NCBI RefSeq assembly: GCF_004001045.1
Contig: NZ_BIMK01000005.1
Location: 124,001-188,000, forward strand
Reading direction: 5' to 3'
DNA: 64,000 nt
DNA from: Paenibacillus chibensis
GTDB taxonomy: Bacteria; Bacillota; Bacilli; Paenibacillales; Paenibacillaceae
In this document: positions 51,468 to 63,686 of the stretch, in pieces
How the letters are laid out: every line of letters starts with the position of its first letter
Position numbering within the stretch: position 1 is the stretch's first letter
Notes under the pieces: model-generated
Databases searched by the model: none
Seen by the model: the letters and a program-made list of their open reading frames with translations, nothing else
Told to the model about the DNA's origin: nothing
Made by a program: the position numbers and the translations under genes

Positions 51468-52715
51468 ATGGATCAATTGCGTAAGAAGGACCCGGCTGTG
51501 CTGGAAGCGATGGATTTGGAGCTGAAGCGTCAGCGCAGCAACATTGAGCTGATTGCCTCGGAGAACATTGTCAGTGAAGCGGTGATGGAAGCCATGGGCT
51601 CCGTCCTGACCAACAAATATGCGGAAGGATATCCAGGAAAACGGTATTACGGCGGCTGCGAGCGCGTCGATATCGTGGAGGATATCGCCCGTGACCGCGC
51701 CAAGCAATTGTTCGGCGCAGAGCATGCCAACGTGCAGCCGCATTCCGGCGCGCAGGCGAACATGGCCGTCTACCTTGCCGCCCTTAACCCTGGCGACACC
51801 GTTCTAGGCATGAACCTGGCCCATGGCGGCCACTTGACGCACGGCAGCCCGGTCAACGCATCCGGACTTCTCTACAACTTCGCTGCCTACGGCGTGCAGG
51901 AAGACAGCTTCCTCATCGACTATGACGAAGTCCGCAAGGCGGCCTTCAAGCACCGTCCCCGTCTGATCGTAGCCGGTGCCAGCGCGTACCCGCGCACGAT
52001 CGATTTTGAAGCCTTCGCTTCGATCGCAAACGATGTGGGCGCCCTCTTCATGGTGGATATGGCGCATATCGCCGGTCTGGTAGCCGCAGGCGTGCATCCA
52101 AGCCCTGTGCCGCATGCCCACTTCGTGACGACGACAACGCACAAAACGCTGCGCGGACCTCGCGGCGGCATGATCCTGTGCAGAAAGCCATGGGCGCAGG
52201 CCATTGATAAAGCCGTATTTCCGGGCTCCCAAGGCGGACCGCTGATGCACGTGATCGCATCCAAGGCCGTTGCGCTTGGCGAAGCTCTTGATCCTTCCTT
52301 CAAAACCTATGCGGAGAACGTCGTGAAGAATGCCAAGGTTCTGGCTGAAACCCTGATCAGCGAAGGCTTGAACATCGTGTCCGGCGGCACAGACAACCAT
52401 CTGATGCTGGTCGATACGCGCAGCGTGAACATTACCGGTAAGGAAGCGGAGAAGGTGCTGGATTCGATCGGTATTACCGTCAACAAAAACGCGATTCCTT
52501 TCGATCCGACCAGCCCATTCGTTACCAGCGGTATCCGTATCGGTACGCCAGCCGCCACATCGCGCGGCATGGATGAAGCTGCGATGGTGAAAATCGGAGA
52601 AATCATCGCCATGACGCTGAAACAGCCGAATGACGATACGGTGCTATCCAAGGCAGCGGCTCTGGTGAAGGAACTGACGGATCAATATCCGCTGTATCCG
52701 GAACTGAACTATTAA
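51468..52715 (+). CDS. glyA: Serine hydroxymethyltransferase
   Basis: 415-residue PLP enzyme converting Ser and THF into Gly and 5,10-methylene-THF. The PLP lysine is Lys226 in '[13 protein letters not shown]'; '[20 protein letters not shown]', 'KRYYGGCE' and '[17 protein letters not shown]'-like '[17 protein letters not shown]' are invariant family segments. GGGAGGA precedes ATG 51468. It lies downstream of the ZTP riboswitch in the rpiB-ywlG-glyA order, which makes sense because ZTP reports folate one-carbon shortage. A terminator follows. Confidence 0.97.
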   Translation: MDQLRKKDPAVLEAMDLELKRQRSNIELIASENIVSEAVMEAMGSVLTNKYAEGYPGKRYYGGCERVDIVEDIARDRAKQLFGAEHANVQPHSGAQANMAVYLAALNPGDTVLGMNLAHGGHLTHGSPVNASGLLYNFAAYGVQEDSFLIDYDEVRKAAFKHRPRLIVAGASAYPRTIDFEAFASIANDVGALFMVDMAHIAGLVAAGVHPSPVPHAHFVTTTTHKTLRGPRGGMILCRKPWAQAIDKAVFPGSQGGPLMHVIASKAVALGEALDPSFKTYAENVVKNAKVLAETLISEGLNIVSGGTDNHLMLVDTRSVNITGKEAEKVLDSIGITVNKNAIPFDPTSPFVTSGIRIGTPAATSRGMDEAAMVKIGEIIAMTLKQPNDDTVLSKAAALVKELTDQYPLYPELNY

Positions 52716-53080
52716 TACCATTTTTCGCTCGTAAAGGTGAGGGCTGGAAGCTTGGCTTCCGGCCCTTTTTGCTTGATAAGGCATCAATGTGTGCAGTAAT
52801 ATGATGATTTCCCATGGCTCCGCTTCCTCCGGGCTTTTCTACCCATTTGGAACCAAATGTTTAATCTGCTGCATATTATGGCGAAAATAAACATCAGGAT
52901 TCTCATCAGCAGGTAAAGCCCATCCGGGTGACCGTGAAAGAAGGTTTATTTCACTGAATGTAGGTGCAATTTCAATTCAGGGAATGATATAATAAACAAG
53001 ATTTGTGTACCTGCACGTATTTGCACATGCAAAACCGGCACTGGCAGCACTAAGACTTACAATTACCGGAGGGACAAACA
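52716..53080. other. 365-bp glyA-upp intergenic region
   Basis: Holds the glyA terminator, a middle part without recognisable features, and a perfect TATAAT at 52988-52993 (weak -35) as the likely upp promoter, leaving an ~80-nt leader and a GGAGGG ribosome site. No gene seen. Confidence 0.55.
52741..52770 (+). terminator. Intrinsic terminator of glyA
   Basis: GGGCTGGAAGC pairs with GCTTCCGGCCC around TTG, followed by T5. Confidence 0.9.
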
Positions 53081-53710
53081 ATGGGAAAACTGGTGATTTG
53101 TGATCACCCTTTGATTCAACACAAGCTGACATTTATCCGTGATGTGCGGACAAACACAAAGGATTTCCGTGAACTTGTTGATGAAGTTGCTTCTTTGATG
53201 GCTTATGAGATTACGCGCGAGGTTCCGCTGGAGACCGTGAAGGTTCAGACGCCGGTCGCCGAAATGGACGGCAAGGTATTGGCCGGACGCATGCTCGGAC
53301 TCATTCCGATTCTGCGTGCGGGTCTTGGCATGCTTGAAGGGGTTCTGAAGCTTATTCCGGCTGCAAAGGTGGGCCATGTCGGCTTGTTCCGCGATCCGGA
53401 AACGCTGCAGCCTGTCGAATACTACACGAAGCTGCCTACAGACGTAACGGAGCGCGAGCTGATCGTGATTGATCCGATGCTGGCCACAGGCGGCTCTGCG
53501 ATCGCGGCAATTGACGTTCTGAAGAAGCGCGGCTGCACCCAGATCAAAATGATGAATCTGATCGCAGCGCCTGAAGGCGTGAAAGCCGTACAGGAAGCTC
53601 ACCCGGATGTAGACATCTATGTCGCCGCGCTTGACGAAAAATTGGACGACCATGGATATATCGTGCCTGGGCTCGGCGATGCCGGTGACCGACTGTTCGG
53701 AACCAAGTGA
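53081..53710 (+). CDS. upp: Uracil phosphoribosyltransferase
   Basis: 209-residue pyrimidine-salvage enzyme making UMP from uracil and PRPP. '[20 protein letters not shown]' is the N-terminal signature, '[12 protein letters not shown]' and the PRPP loop '[17 protein letters not shown]' the active site, and '[17 protein letters not shown]' the uracil-binding end. GGAGGG before ATG 53081. The mnaA gene starts 21 nt after its stop, so the two are co-transcribed. Confidence 0.97.
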   Translation: MGKLVICDHPLIQHKLTFIRDVRTNTKDFRELVDEVASLMAYEITREVPLETVKVQTPVAEMDGKVLAGRMLGLIPILRAGLGMLEGVLKLIPAAKVGHVGLFRDPETLQPVEYYTKLPTDVTERELIVIDPMLATGGSAIAAIDVLKKRGCTQIKMMNLIAAPEGVKAVQEAHPDVDIYVAALDEKLDDHGYIVPGLGDAGDRLFGTK

Positions 53711-53731
53711 AGCGAAAAGAGGTAAAAGCTC

Positions 53732-54892
53732 ATGTCTAAAATAAAAGTAATGACTATTTTCGGCGTGCGTCCGGAGGCTATCAAGATGGCCCCGCTCATT
53801 CTGGAGCTGGAAAAGCATCCCGAGCATATCGAGTCGGTAGTCTGCGTTACGGCGCAGCATCGCCAGATGCTGGACCAGGTGCTTGAGGTGTTCAAAATCA
53901 AGCCGGACTATGATCTGGACGTCATGAAGGACCGCCAGACGCTGAACGAGATCACGATTCGCGTGCTGGAAGGGCTGGAGCCTGTCCTGCGCGATGCGAA
54001 GCCCGATATCGTTCTGGTCCATGGAGACACGCTGACGACCTTCCTGGCGAGCTATGCGTCGTTCCTGCAGCAGATCCAGGTAGGACATGTGGAGGCCGGT
54101 CTACGGACCTGGAACAAGCTCTCTCCGTATCCGGAGGAGATGAACCGCCAGCTGACAGGCGTTCTGGCCGATCTGCATTTTGCGCCAACCGACTGGTCTG
54201 CGGGCAATTTGCGGAAAGAGAACAAAAATGATTCAAGAATATATGTCACAGGCAACACCGTAACGGATGTGTTTCAATATACCGTACAGCCTGACTACCA
54301 TCACCCGGTTCTGGATTGGGCCGCGGGCAAAAGGCTGGTTCTGATGACCGCGCATCGCCGCGAATCGCAGGGTGAGCCGCATATGAACATTTTCCGGGCG
54401 GTCAAACGCCTTGCGGACGAGTTCGACGATATTGCCATCGTTTATCCTGTTCATCCGAGCCCCGCAGTGAAAGAGCCTGCGCATGCGGTTCTTGGCGGAC
54501 ATCCGAGAATCAAACTGATCGAACCGCTGGATGTGGTGGACCTGCATAATTTTTATCCTCATACCCATTTGATTCTGACGGATTCGGGCGGTCTTCAGGA
54601 GGAAGCTCCTTCGTTCGGCGTTCCGGTTCTCGTGCTTCGCGATACTACCGAACGTCCGGAAGGAATCGAGGCCGGCACATTGGAGCTGGTCGGCACGGAT
54701 GAGGCGAAGGTTTACGAACGCGCCAAAGCCATTCTGTCCGATCAGAAGCTCTATGATTCCATGAGCGGCGCGGCAAATCCATATGGGGACGGCAAGGCTT
54801 CGGAACGGATAGTTCAGGCGATTCTGCATCATTTTGGCATCAAAAATGAACGCCCCGAAGAATTTCACAGAAAGTTCACAAAGGAAAGTTAA
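53732..54892 (+). CDS. mnaA: UDP-N-acetylglucosamine 2-epimerase
   Basis: 386-residue non-hydrolysing epimerase interconverting UDP-GlcNAc and UDP-ManNAc for wall teichoic acid linkage units and other glycans. Core: 'MTIFGVRPEAIKMAPLILELEKHP', 'TAQHRQMLDQVL', 'LVHGDTLTTF', 'VGHVEAGLRT', 'PEEMNRQLTGVLADLHFAPT', and 'LTDSGGLQEEAPSFGVPVLVLRDTTERPEGIEAGT'. It is translated right behind upp. In Bacillus mnaA (yvyH) is elsewhere, so its place between upp and atp is a feature of this lineage. Confidence 0.95.
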   Translation: MSKIKVMTIFGVRPEAIKMAPLILELEKHPEHIESVVCVTAQHRQMLDQVLEVFKIKPDYDLDVMKDRQTLNEITIRVLEGLEPVLRDAKPDIVLVHGDTLTTFLASYASFLQQIQVGHVEAGLRTWNKLSPYPEEMNRQLTGVLADLHFAPTDWSAGNLRKENKNDSRIYVTGNTVTDVFQYTVQPDYHHPVLDWAAGKRLVLMTAHRRESQGEPHMNIFRAVKRLADEFDDIAIVYPVHPSPAVKEPAHAVLGGHPRIKLIEPLDVVDLHNFYPHTHLILTDSGGLQEEAPSFGVPVLVLRDTTERPEGIEAGTLELVGTDEAKVYERAKAILSDQKLYDSMSGAANPYGDGKASERIVQAILHHFGIKNERPEEFHRKFTKES

Positions 54893-55013
54893 GGCAACAT
54901 TCTTAGGGCGAAGAGTACAGCATACAGTTAAACTGTACGGTTTACACGGTATTGGAGCGTTTTGCTGTGATTATTTTCATAGTTTCAGGCCATTTCGACA
55001 TCAATTCGCTCAA

Positions 55014-55043
55014 TTGACAAACTCTTGTGACATTCAGTAAAAT
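55014..55043 (+). promoter_or_regulatory. Promoter of the atp operon
   Basis: Perfect TTGACA (55014-55019), 18-nt spacer, TAAAAT (55038-55043), about 30 nt before atpZ. A 13-bp palindrome (ACAGTT-A-AACTGT, 54924-54936) lies upstream of it. Confidence 0.75.
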
Positions 55044-55071
55044 GAACTGGGATTATGAGGGTGGACTGAAA

Positions 55072-55326
55072 ATGAGTAAACCTGAAAAGCCTAAAAAAAC
55101 CAATAAAAACACGGCGAGCCCCATGAAATATATGGGACTTGTAAGCGCAATCGGCATTGACCTTGCTGCATGCACCTTAGGAGGCTTTTATTTGGGCTCC
55201 TGGCTGGACAAGGTTCTGGGAGGACCCGGACTCTGGATCGCTTTCGGCGTTCTGCTTGGGCTCCTGATCGGTGGCGTAAGCGTTTTTATGATCACCAAGG
55301 CAGTCATGGGGGAAAGTGATGAATGA
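55072..55326 (+). CDS. atpZ: AtpZ/AtpI-family protein (ATP synthase operon gene 1)
   Basis: 84-residue two-TM protein of the 'F0F1-ATPase gene 1' family, proposed to work with AtpI in Mg2+/Ca2+ uptake or in c-ring assembly. A Lys-rich head (KPEKPKKTNKN) precedes 'MGLVSAIGIDLAACTLGGFYLGSWLDKVLG' and 'GLWIAFGVLLGLLIGGVSVFMITKAV'. ATG 55072 with GGGTGGA is preferred over the upstream frame start at 55027, which overlaps the promoter. Its stop overlaps the atpI start by 8 bp. Confidence 0.88.
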   Translation: MSKPEKPKKTNKNTASPMKYMGLVSAIGIDLAACTLGGFYLGSWLDKVLGGPGLWIAFGVLLGLLIGGVSVFMITKAVMGESDE

Positions 55327-55696
55327 ATTATGGAAATACCGCAGGGTATTGACCAGAACCACACTTTATTTCCTGGCCCTTTGCTTTTTGGGTGCTGCTG
55401 TCTTTCCGCAATACCGGGGCATTGCGCTGGGTATGGTGCTTGGCTCCAGCGTGAGCTTGCTTAACAGCTTTTATCTGGGGTACAAGGTGCAGAAAGTGTT
55501 GGATACTGTCACCAGCGGAGAAGGTAAAAAGGTGAATATGGGGTTTATGACCCGCGCAGCCCTTAGCGTGTTGGCCGTCGTCCTGGCTTATCAAAATCAG
55601 GACACGTTCAATATCTACGCTGTAGCAGCTACCCTGATCTTATCGCAGTTCCTTCTCTTATTCATAGGAATTCGATTGTCTCGTAAAGAAGAGTAG
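55319..55696 (+). CDS. atpI: ATP synthase protein I
   Basis: 125-residue four-TM accessory protein thought to help assemble the c-ring. 'FLALCFLGAAVFPQYRGIALGMVLGSSVSLLNSFYLGYKVQKV' is the family core, with the last helices 'AALSVLAVVLAYQ' and 'ATLILSQFLLLFIGIRLSRK'. ATG 55319 is preferred to GTG 55316 (GGGGGAAA upstream). Overlaps atpZ by 8 bp, showing translational coupling. Confidence 0.9.
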   Translation: MNELWKYRRVLTRTTLYFLALCFLGAAVFPQYRGIALGMVLGSSVSLLNSFYLGYKVQKVLDTVTSGEGKKVNMGFMTRAALSVLAVVLAYQNQDTFNIYAVAATLILSQFLLLFIGIRLSRKEE

Positions 55697-55727
55697 ATTG
55701 TTCAACTGAGAAAGGGGTGAGAAAAAT

Positions 55728-56537
55728 ATGCATAAATCACCGATTATTGAATTGGGCGGCATTCCAATCGACCTTTCCATTATCCTAATGCTCATCGTGA
55801 CATGCGTTGTCGTGTTTGTTATTGCCAAGCTGGCAACAAGAAACTTGTCCGTGGAAAATCCGGGCAAACTGCAGAACTTCATGGAATGGGCGGTTGAATT
55901 CGTTCAAGGCCTGATTTCCAGCACGATGGACTGGAAAAAAGGGAAGCACTTCTTGTCTCTTGGCCTCACGTTCATCATGTTCATCTTCGTGGCGAACCTG
56001 CTCGGCTTGCCGTTTGGTATCGTAACCGATTATCATGATGCAGGTCATGCTCACATCTTCGGCAAGGAGATTGTCTCCGTAACCGAGGAGTTTGCTAAGC
56101 ATCCGGAATCAGAGGAAGTTGGCGTAGCTTGGTGGAAATCGCCGACCGCTGACGCTTCCGTGACGATGGCTTTGGCGTTGATTGTCTTCTTGTTGTCGCA
56201 TTTCCTCGGAATTACGAAGAACACGAAGAATTATTTCAAACACTATTTCCAGCCGTACTGGTTCTTCTTCCCGATCAACGTTATCGAACAGTTCGCCAAA
56301 CTGCTCACGCAGGGCATGCGTCTATTCGGTAATATTTTCGCGGGCGAGGTTCTGATCTCCGTACTGCTGAAATTGACCGCGCTTGGCGCAGTAGGCTGGG
56401 TTGCTTCCGCGCTCGGACTCATTGTTTGGCAGGGCTTCAGTATTTTCGTCGGCGCTATCCAGGCCTTCGTCTTTACGATCCTGACCATGGTGTACATCTC
56501 GCAAATGATCGAGACGCACGACGAACACGAACATTAG
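55728..56537 (+). CDS. atpB: ATP synthase F0 subunit a
   Basis: 269-residue membrane subunit forming the proton half-channels at the c-ring. The essential Arg is in 'LTQGMRLFGNIFAGEVLISVLL'. 'PIIELGGIPIDLSIILMLIVTC' starts TM1, and the C-terminal 'QAFVFTILTMVYISQMIETHDEHEH' is typical with a His/Glu-rich tail. Spaced 31 nt after atpI with AAGGGGTG. Confidence 0.97.
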   Translation: MHKSPIIELGGIPIDLSIILMLIVTCVVVFVIAKLATRNLSVENPGKLQNFMEWAVEFVQGLISSTMDWKKGKHFLSLGLTFIMFIFVANLLGLPFGIVTDYHDAGHAHIFGKEIVSVTEEFAKHPESEEVGVAWWKSPTADASVTMALALIVFLLSHFLGITKNTKNYFKHYFQPYWFFFPINVIEQFAKLLTQGMRLFGNIFAGEVLISVLLKLTALGAVGWVASALGLIVWQGFSIFVGAIQAFVFTILTMVYISQMIETHDEHEH

Positions 56538-56574
56538 CTTCAACAGTTAAGCTGAGGCATCGCTTCACTCTTAA

Positions 56575-56847
<273 letters not shown>

Positions 56848-56872
56848 TTTAAAACGAGCAAGGTTTGGCGGG

Positions 56873-56902
56873 GAAGGCCACGGCCATCCGCGCCTTCTTT
56901 TT
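56873..56902 (+). terminator. Terminator-like hairpin between atpE and atpF
   Basis: GAAGGC (56873-56878) pairs with GCCTTC (56892-56897), inner GGCC possible, followed by T5. Inside an operon, it probably acts as a partial terminator or 3'-end stabiliser for the atpE message. Confidence 0.6.
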
Positions 56903-56975
56903 AGCCGTCAGATATGATTCTTTCGGAAGCAAGAGTGAACGGCAGTGTACGTGCACCGGAAAGGAGTGACTAGAT

Positions 56976-57464
56976 TTGAGTATTAACATCGCGTCTTTTG
57001 TACTCGCGTTAATCGCATTTGTGATTTTGTATTTGCTTCTCAACAAGTACGCTTTCGGACCCCTCTTTTCCATCATGGAAAAACGCCGTGAGCTGGTGCT
57101 GCAGCAGATGAACGAAGCATCGCAAACCCGCGATCAGGCAGTCGCTTATGTAGAGGAGCAGAAGAAAGCCCTCGAGGCGGCTCGCAAGGAAGCATACGAA
57201 ATTATCGAACAGTCCAAACAAACGAGCAGCAAACAGGCTGATCAGTTGATGGCACAGGCGAAAGAAGAAGCTGCTCGCATTAAAGAAGATGCGGTACGCG
57301 ACATCGCCAGCGAAAAGAACAAGGCGGTTCAGGAACTGCGCAGCGAAGTTGGCGCCGTATCGGTGAAGATCGCTTCCAAGCTGCTTGAAAAAGAAGTCAG
57401 CAGCAACAATGTACAGGAAGAGCTCGTGGACCAATACCTTAAAGAGGTAGGGGGCAGACCATGA
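56976..57464 (+). CDS. atpF: ATP synthase F0 subunit b
   Basis: 162-residue peripheral-stalk subunit. One N-terminal TM helix ('FVLALIAFVILYLLLNKYAFGPLF') is followed by a long charged right-handed coiled-coil to the end. Starts with TTG 56976 behind AAAGGAGTG. Its stop overlaps the atpH ATG by 4 bp (ATGA), linking their translation. Confidence 0.96.
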   Translation: MSINIASFVLALIAFVILYLLLNKYAFGPLFSIMEKRRELVLQQMNEASQTRDQAVAYVEEQKKALEAARKEAYEIIEQSKQTSSKQADQLMAQAKEEAARIKEDAVRDIASEKNKAVQELRSEVGAVSVKIASKLLEKEVSSNNVQEELVDQYLKEVGGRP

Positions 57465-58009
57465 GCCGGGAAACAATAGCAGCCAAGCGTTACGCAAAGG
57501 CGCTGTTTGAAGTGGCTGCAGGGCAACAGAAGACGCTGGAAGTGGAACAGGAACTGAAGGCTGTCGTGGAAGCCATTGCGGCCGACCGTGATGTGCAGAA
57601 GTTTATCTCCACACCCAATATTTCCGAAACAGTGAAACTGGATGTGCTGAAAAAAGCCCTTCAAGAAAAAGTATCCCAGCCGGTCATCAACACCCTTGAA
57701 CTGCTCATTGAGCGGGGCAGAGCTGATATCCTGACGGATCTTCTGGATAGCTATATCCGGATCGAAGGCGAAAGCCTCGGAATTGCGGATGCTACGGTGT
57801 ACTCCACTTATCCGCTGAGTGAGCAGGAACGGGAGGCCGTTGCTGCACAATTTGGCGCATTGGCTAACAAGAAAATTCGCGTGAATAACGTGGTTGATAA
57901 AAGTCTGCTCGGCGGCGTGAAAGTCATCATCGGCGATATGCTGTATGACGGCAGTCTGGCAGGGAAACTGGAACGGCTTGAAAAGTCTTTTATTAGACAA
58001 GCACAGTAG
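57461..58009 (+). CDS. atpH: ATP synthase F1 subunit delta
   Basis: 182-residue subunit connecting the b stalk to the top of F1. N-terminal six-helix domain ('IAAKRYAKALFEVAAGQQ', 'FISTPNISETVKLDVLKKALQ') and C-terminal 'VNNVVDKSLLGGVKVIIGDMLYDGSLAGKLERL' are typical. Overlaps atpF by 4 bp and is 16 nt from atpA. Confidence 0.96.
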   Translation: MSRETIAAKRYAKALFEVAAGQQKTLEVEQELKAVVEAIAADRDVQKFISTPNISETVKLDVLKKALQEKVSQPVINTLELLIERGRADILTDLLDSYIRIEGESLGIADATVYSTYPLSEQEREAVAAQFGALANKKIRVNNVVDKSLLGGVKVIIGDMLYDGSLAGKLERLEKSFIRQAQ

Positions 58010-58019
58010 ATAGGGGTGA

Positions 58020-59540
<1,521 letters not shown>

Positions 59541-59595
59541 GCTATTAACATGAACCGGGCCGCAAGGCTCGGATTCATCTTTTTCAGATATAAGC

Positions 59596-59782
59596 GCTTT
59601 GACCCGGTCAAAGCTCGGCTAATGCTTTCAAAGTAACTTTGGCTCAGCCAAAGTTCAGGTTTATGCTTTCGAAGTAAACTTTAGCTTCGCTAAAGTTCAG
59701 TTTACGCTTACGATGTTAGCTTTGACCTTCAGTCAAAGCTTGGGTTTATGCTTTCGAAGTAAACTTTAGCTTCGCTAAAGTT
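59596..59782 (+). repeat. Array of five hairpins between atpA and atpG
   Basis: Five perfect or near-perfect stem-loops start at 59596, 59635, 59677, 59718 and 59762 (period 39-44 nt): GCTTTGA/TCAAAGC, AACTTTGGCT/AGCCAAAGTT, AACTTTAGC/GCTAAAGTT, AGCTTTGAC/GTCAAAGCT and AACTTTAGC/GCTAAAGTT again. Spacers have the form TTTATGCTTTCGAAGTA. A 41-bp block is perfectly repeated at 59658-59698 and 59743-59783. The last hairpin ends 5 nt before the atpG ribosome site. Confidence 0.9.
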
Positions 59783-59798
59783 CTGAGGTGGTGAAAAC

Positions 59799-60665
59799 AT
59801 GGCAAGAGGATTGCGTGAAATAAAACGTCAGATCAAAAGTATTCAAGGTACGAAGCAAATCACGAAAGCGATGGAAATGGTTGCGGCCTCCAAGCTGAGA
59901 AAAGCGCAGGAGATGGCACAGCATGCCCGTCCTTATTCGGATAAGCTGAAAGAAGTGGTGGCCAGCATCGCTTCCGGTACGAAAGGCATCAAGCATCCGA
60001 TGTTCGAGAAACGCCCCGTGAAAAAGACGGGTTACCTGGTTATCACTTCGGATCGCGGTCTTGCCGGTGGATACAACGCCAACATTTTGAAAAAAGTGAT
60101 GACGACGATCAAAGAGAAGCACAAGTCGACCGACGAATACGTTATTTTCGTCATCGGACGCAAAGGCCGCGATTATTTCCGACGCCGCGAAATGCCGGTT
60201 GTGCAGGAAGTAACGGATCTATCCGATACGCCTTCCTTCTCTGACATCAAGTCGATCGCTTATGCAGCGGTACGCCAGTTTGAAGATTCGCAAATCGACG
60301 AACTGCATATCTGCTATAACCGTTTCGTGAACGCACTGACTCAAATTCCTGAAGTGGATCAGCTTCTGCCTATGGAAAACATGGGGACGGGAGCGACCGG
60401 CGTAACAGCAAGCTACGAGTATGAGCCGTCTCCGGAAGCCGTGCTTGAAGCATTGCTGCCAAGATACGCGGAAACCTTGATTTTCAGCGCATTGCTGGAC
60501 GGTAAGGCGAGTGAGCTGGGAGCGAAAATGACGGCAATGGGCGCTGCAACGAAGAATGCGACCAAGCTGATTAACGAATTGACGCTTACGTACAACCGTG
60601 CACGTCAGGCTGCCATTACGCAGGAAATTTCCGAGATCGTGGCCGGAGCCAACGCTCAGGCATAA
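59799..60665 (+). CDS. atpG: ATP synthase F1 subunit gamma
   Basis: 288-residue central rotor shaft. N-terminal 'LREIKRQIKSIQGTKQITKAMEMVAASKLRKAQ' helix and C-terminal 'ATKNATKLINELTLTYNRARQAAITQEISEIVAGANA' helix form the coiled-coil; 'YLVITSDRGLAGGYNANI' marks the globular part. GAGGTGG lies before ATG 59799, immediately behind the hairpin array, which could affect its translation. Confidence 0.97.
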   Translation: MARGLREIKRQIKSIQGTKQITKAMEMVAASKLRKAQEMAQHARPYSDKLKEVVASIASGTKGIKHPMFEKRPVKKTGYLVITSDRGLAGGYNANILKKVMTTIKEKHKSTDEYVIFVIGRKGRDYFRRREMPVVQEVTDLSDTPSFSDIKSIAYAAVRQFEDSQIDELHICYNRFVNALTQIPEVDQLLPMENMGTGATGVTASYEYEPSPEAVLEALLPRYAETLIFSALLDGKASELGAKMTAMGAATKNATKLINELTLTYNRARQAAITQEISEIVAGANAQA

Positions 60666-60754
60666 GGACCATTTTAAAGCAACGACAAACCATGAACGGA
60701 TGACGTTAAGCATTGCAGCTTACGATGTAGGTTTGCATATAAGCAGACTTGTAG

Positions 60755-62173
<1,419 letters not shown>

Positions 62174-62226
62174 GTCCTGCAAGGGAAGCATAGCTTGCCG
62201 AAGCGAGCTGTTCAGGAGGGATGAAC

Positions 62227-62640
62227 GTGAGTACCTTTTTATTGGAAATTGTGACGCCGGATCACTTGGCATATTCCGGAGAGGTAGAAAGCCTGACGGT
62301 TCGGGGTGTGGAAGGCGGTCTCGGTATCCTGCCGGGACACATTCCTATGGTTACCCCGCTTCAAGTCGCTCCGCTTATCGTTAAAACTGGCAAGAAAACG
62401 AGCCAGATTGCGGTGAATGGCGGCTTTGTGGAAATCCGTAAGGACAAGGTGGTTGTATTGGCCGAAAGCGCCGAGACCGCCGAAGAAATCGATCTGCAGC
62501 GTGCCGAAGCTGCCAAGGAACGCGCCGAGCGCCGCCTTGCAGTCAGCGGCAAGCAGGATGAAATTGATCATCGCCGTGCAGAATTGGCTCTTCAAAAAGC
62601 CGTTAACCGGATCAACGTGTTCAGCGGCAAAAATAAATAA
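62227..62640 (+). CDS. atpC: ATP synthase F1 subunit epsilon
   Basis: 137-residue rotor subunit with regulatory C-terminal helices. The N-terminal beta-sandwich ('TFLLEIVTPDHLAYSGEVESLTVRGVEGGLGILPGHIPMVTPL') and 'AVNGGFVEIRKDKVVVLAESAE' are typical, followed by the Ala/Arg/Glu-rich two-helix domain. GTG 62227 is correctly spaced to AGGAGGG; ATG 62221 is only 1 nt from it. Last gene of the operon; a terminator follows. Confidence 0.96.
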   Translation: MSTFLLEIVTPDHLAYSGEVESLTVRGVEGGLGILPGHIPMVTPLQVAPLIVKTGKKTSQIAVNGGFVEIRKDKVVVLAESAETAEEIDLQRAEAAKERAERRLAVSGKQDEIDHRRAELALQKAVNRINVFSGKNK

Positions 62641-62647
62641 GCATTCA

Positions 62648-62679
62648 GCTCGTCTCTGTAAGGAGACGGGCTTTTTTTT
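62648..62679 (+). terminator. Terminator of the atp operon
   Basis: GCTCGTCTC pairs with GAGACGGGC (one G-T pair), followed by T8. Confidence 0.9.
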
Positions 62680-63024
62680 GACGTAAAGAAACGAATGGAT
62701 GTTCAAGGCCTGCAAGCATCGGACCGGAATCCGGAGGAAGCTCCACGGTGTGGGGTTCATTTGTGGAGCGTGTCTTTTCGTGCGTCACAAGAAGATCCTC
62801 CGCGAATTTTGGTAATATTTCCGAGGAAATGAGTCGTGAAACTTCACAAATAAAGCGGATTTTTGACAAGTAAACGCTTTATTCAAAAAGAATTTGGTAA
62901 TTACAATATTGAAGCTGGATTCTTTCCGCTTTGCCCAGTATTATATAATAGTCCCTTTGATTATTAGGATTCTTCATCTTGAATTGGACCTTAGATGAAT
63001 TCTCAAAGGAATGGAGGTGTCATA

Positions 63025-63282
63025 ATGGATTCAAGCTTCGCAAACAGCCTGGTGGGCAGTATGGGCGTCAGCGGTCTGATCTCGATTATTATCTCTCTGA
63101 TCTGTATTGGTCTGTCATGGTGGGCTTTGCAGAACCTGAAGCTGGACCTGTTCATCCGCTTTCCGAAAAGCGCCCAGGGCAAGCTCCTGCATCTGCTGCT
63201 GGCCATTATTTTAGGACACTTCGTCGCCAAGTTCCTGCTTGATTACCTGAGCTGGAGCCAAATGATTAAGTACATGTTTTAA
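63025..63282 (+). CDS. ywzB: DUF1146 family membrane protein (YwzB-like)
   Basis: 85-residue two-TM protein conserved between atpC and murA in Bacilli. 'LISIIISLICIGLSWWALQNLKLD' and 'LLHLLLAIILGHFVAKFLLDYLSW' are the helices, separated by 'FIRFPKSAQGK'. ATG 63025 has GGAGGTG upstream; the frame open from 62995 is not needed. No function known; its fixed position next to murA is the only hint. Confidence 0.88.
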   Translation: MDSSFANSLVGSMGVSGLISIIISLICIGLSWWALQNLKLDLFIRFPKSAQGKLLHLLLAIILGHFVAKFLLDYLSWSQMIKYMF

Positions 63283-63686
63283 CCGGGCGGTCTTTGGTTA
63301 TATCTCTGATAGGTTGTTGTCACACGCCATGTCGGATGGACAATGAGCTTGTCGAATAATAACATTTTTTTATGTCAACAATGAATACAACAGTTAATAC
63401 AATGTAAGCATGAACGCTTGGAAAAACCCCGTTTTAACGCTGCAGACTATGTTCTTACACAGAAGATTCGGTTTGCGCAAATAATCCCTCTGTTTCATTG
63501 ACGGATCCGGTTGAGGTTCAGAACCTAGGTCTTCAGCCCCAGGATCAGCCGTATTTTGGGCTCATTCGCCAAAAAACGCTTGTATCCATGAAAAGGTCGG
63601 TGTTATGATGGAAGTTAGGGAATTAGCAATGTAATTTCTTGAAAATACAGAATTTGTGGAAAAAAATGGACGCGGAGGGAATCATG
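63283..63686. other. ~400-bp ywzB-murA intergenic region
   Basis: AT-rich, no gene seen. The right end has the murA promoter and GGAGGG ribosome site (63674-63679). Confidence 0.5.
63580..63609 (+). promoter_or_regulatory. Promoter of murA
   Basis: TTGTAT (63580-63585), 18-nt spacer, extended -10 TG-T-TATGAT (63604-63609). Confidence 0.6.

Noticed and set aside
59596..59782. CRISPR array
   Set aside because: Repeats are short palindromic hairpins with near-identical spacers, not unique spacers, and no cas gene is present.
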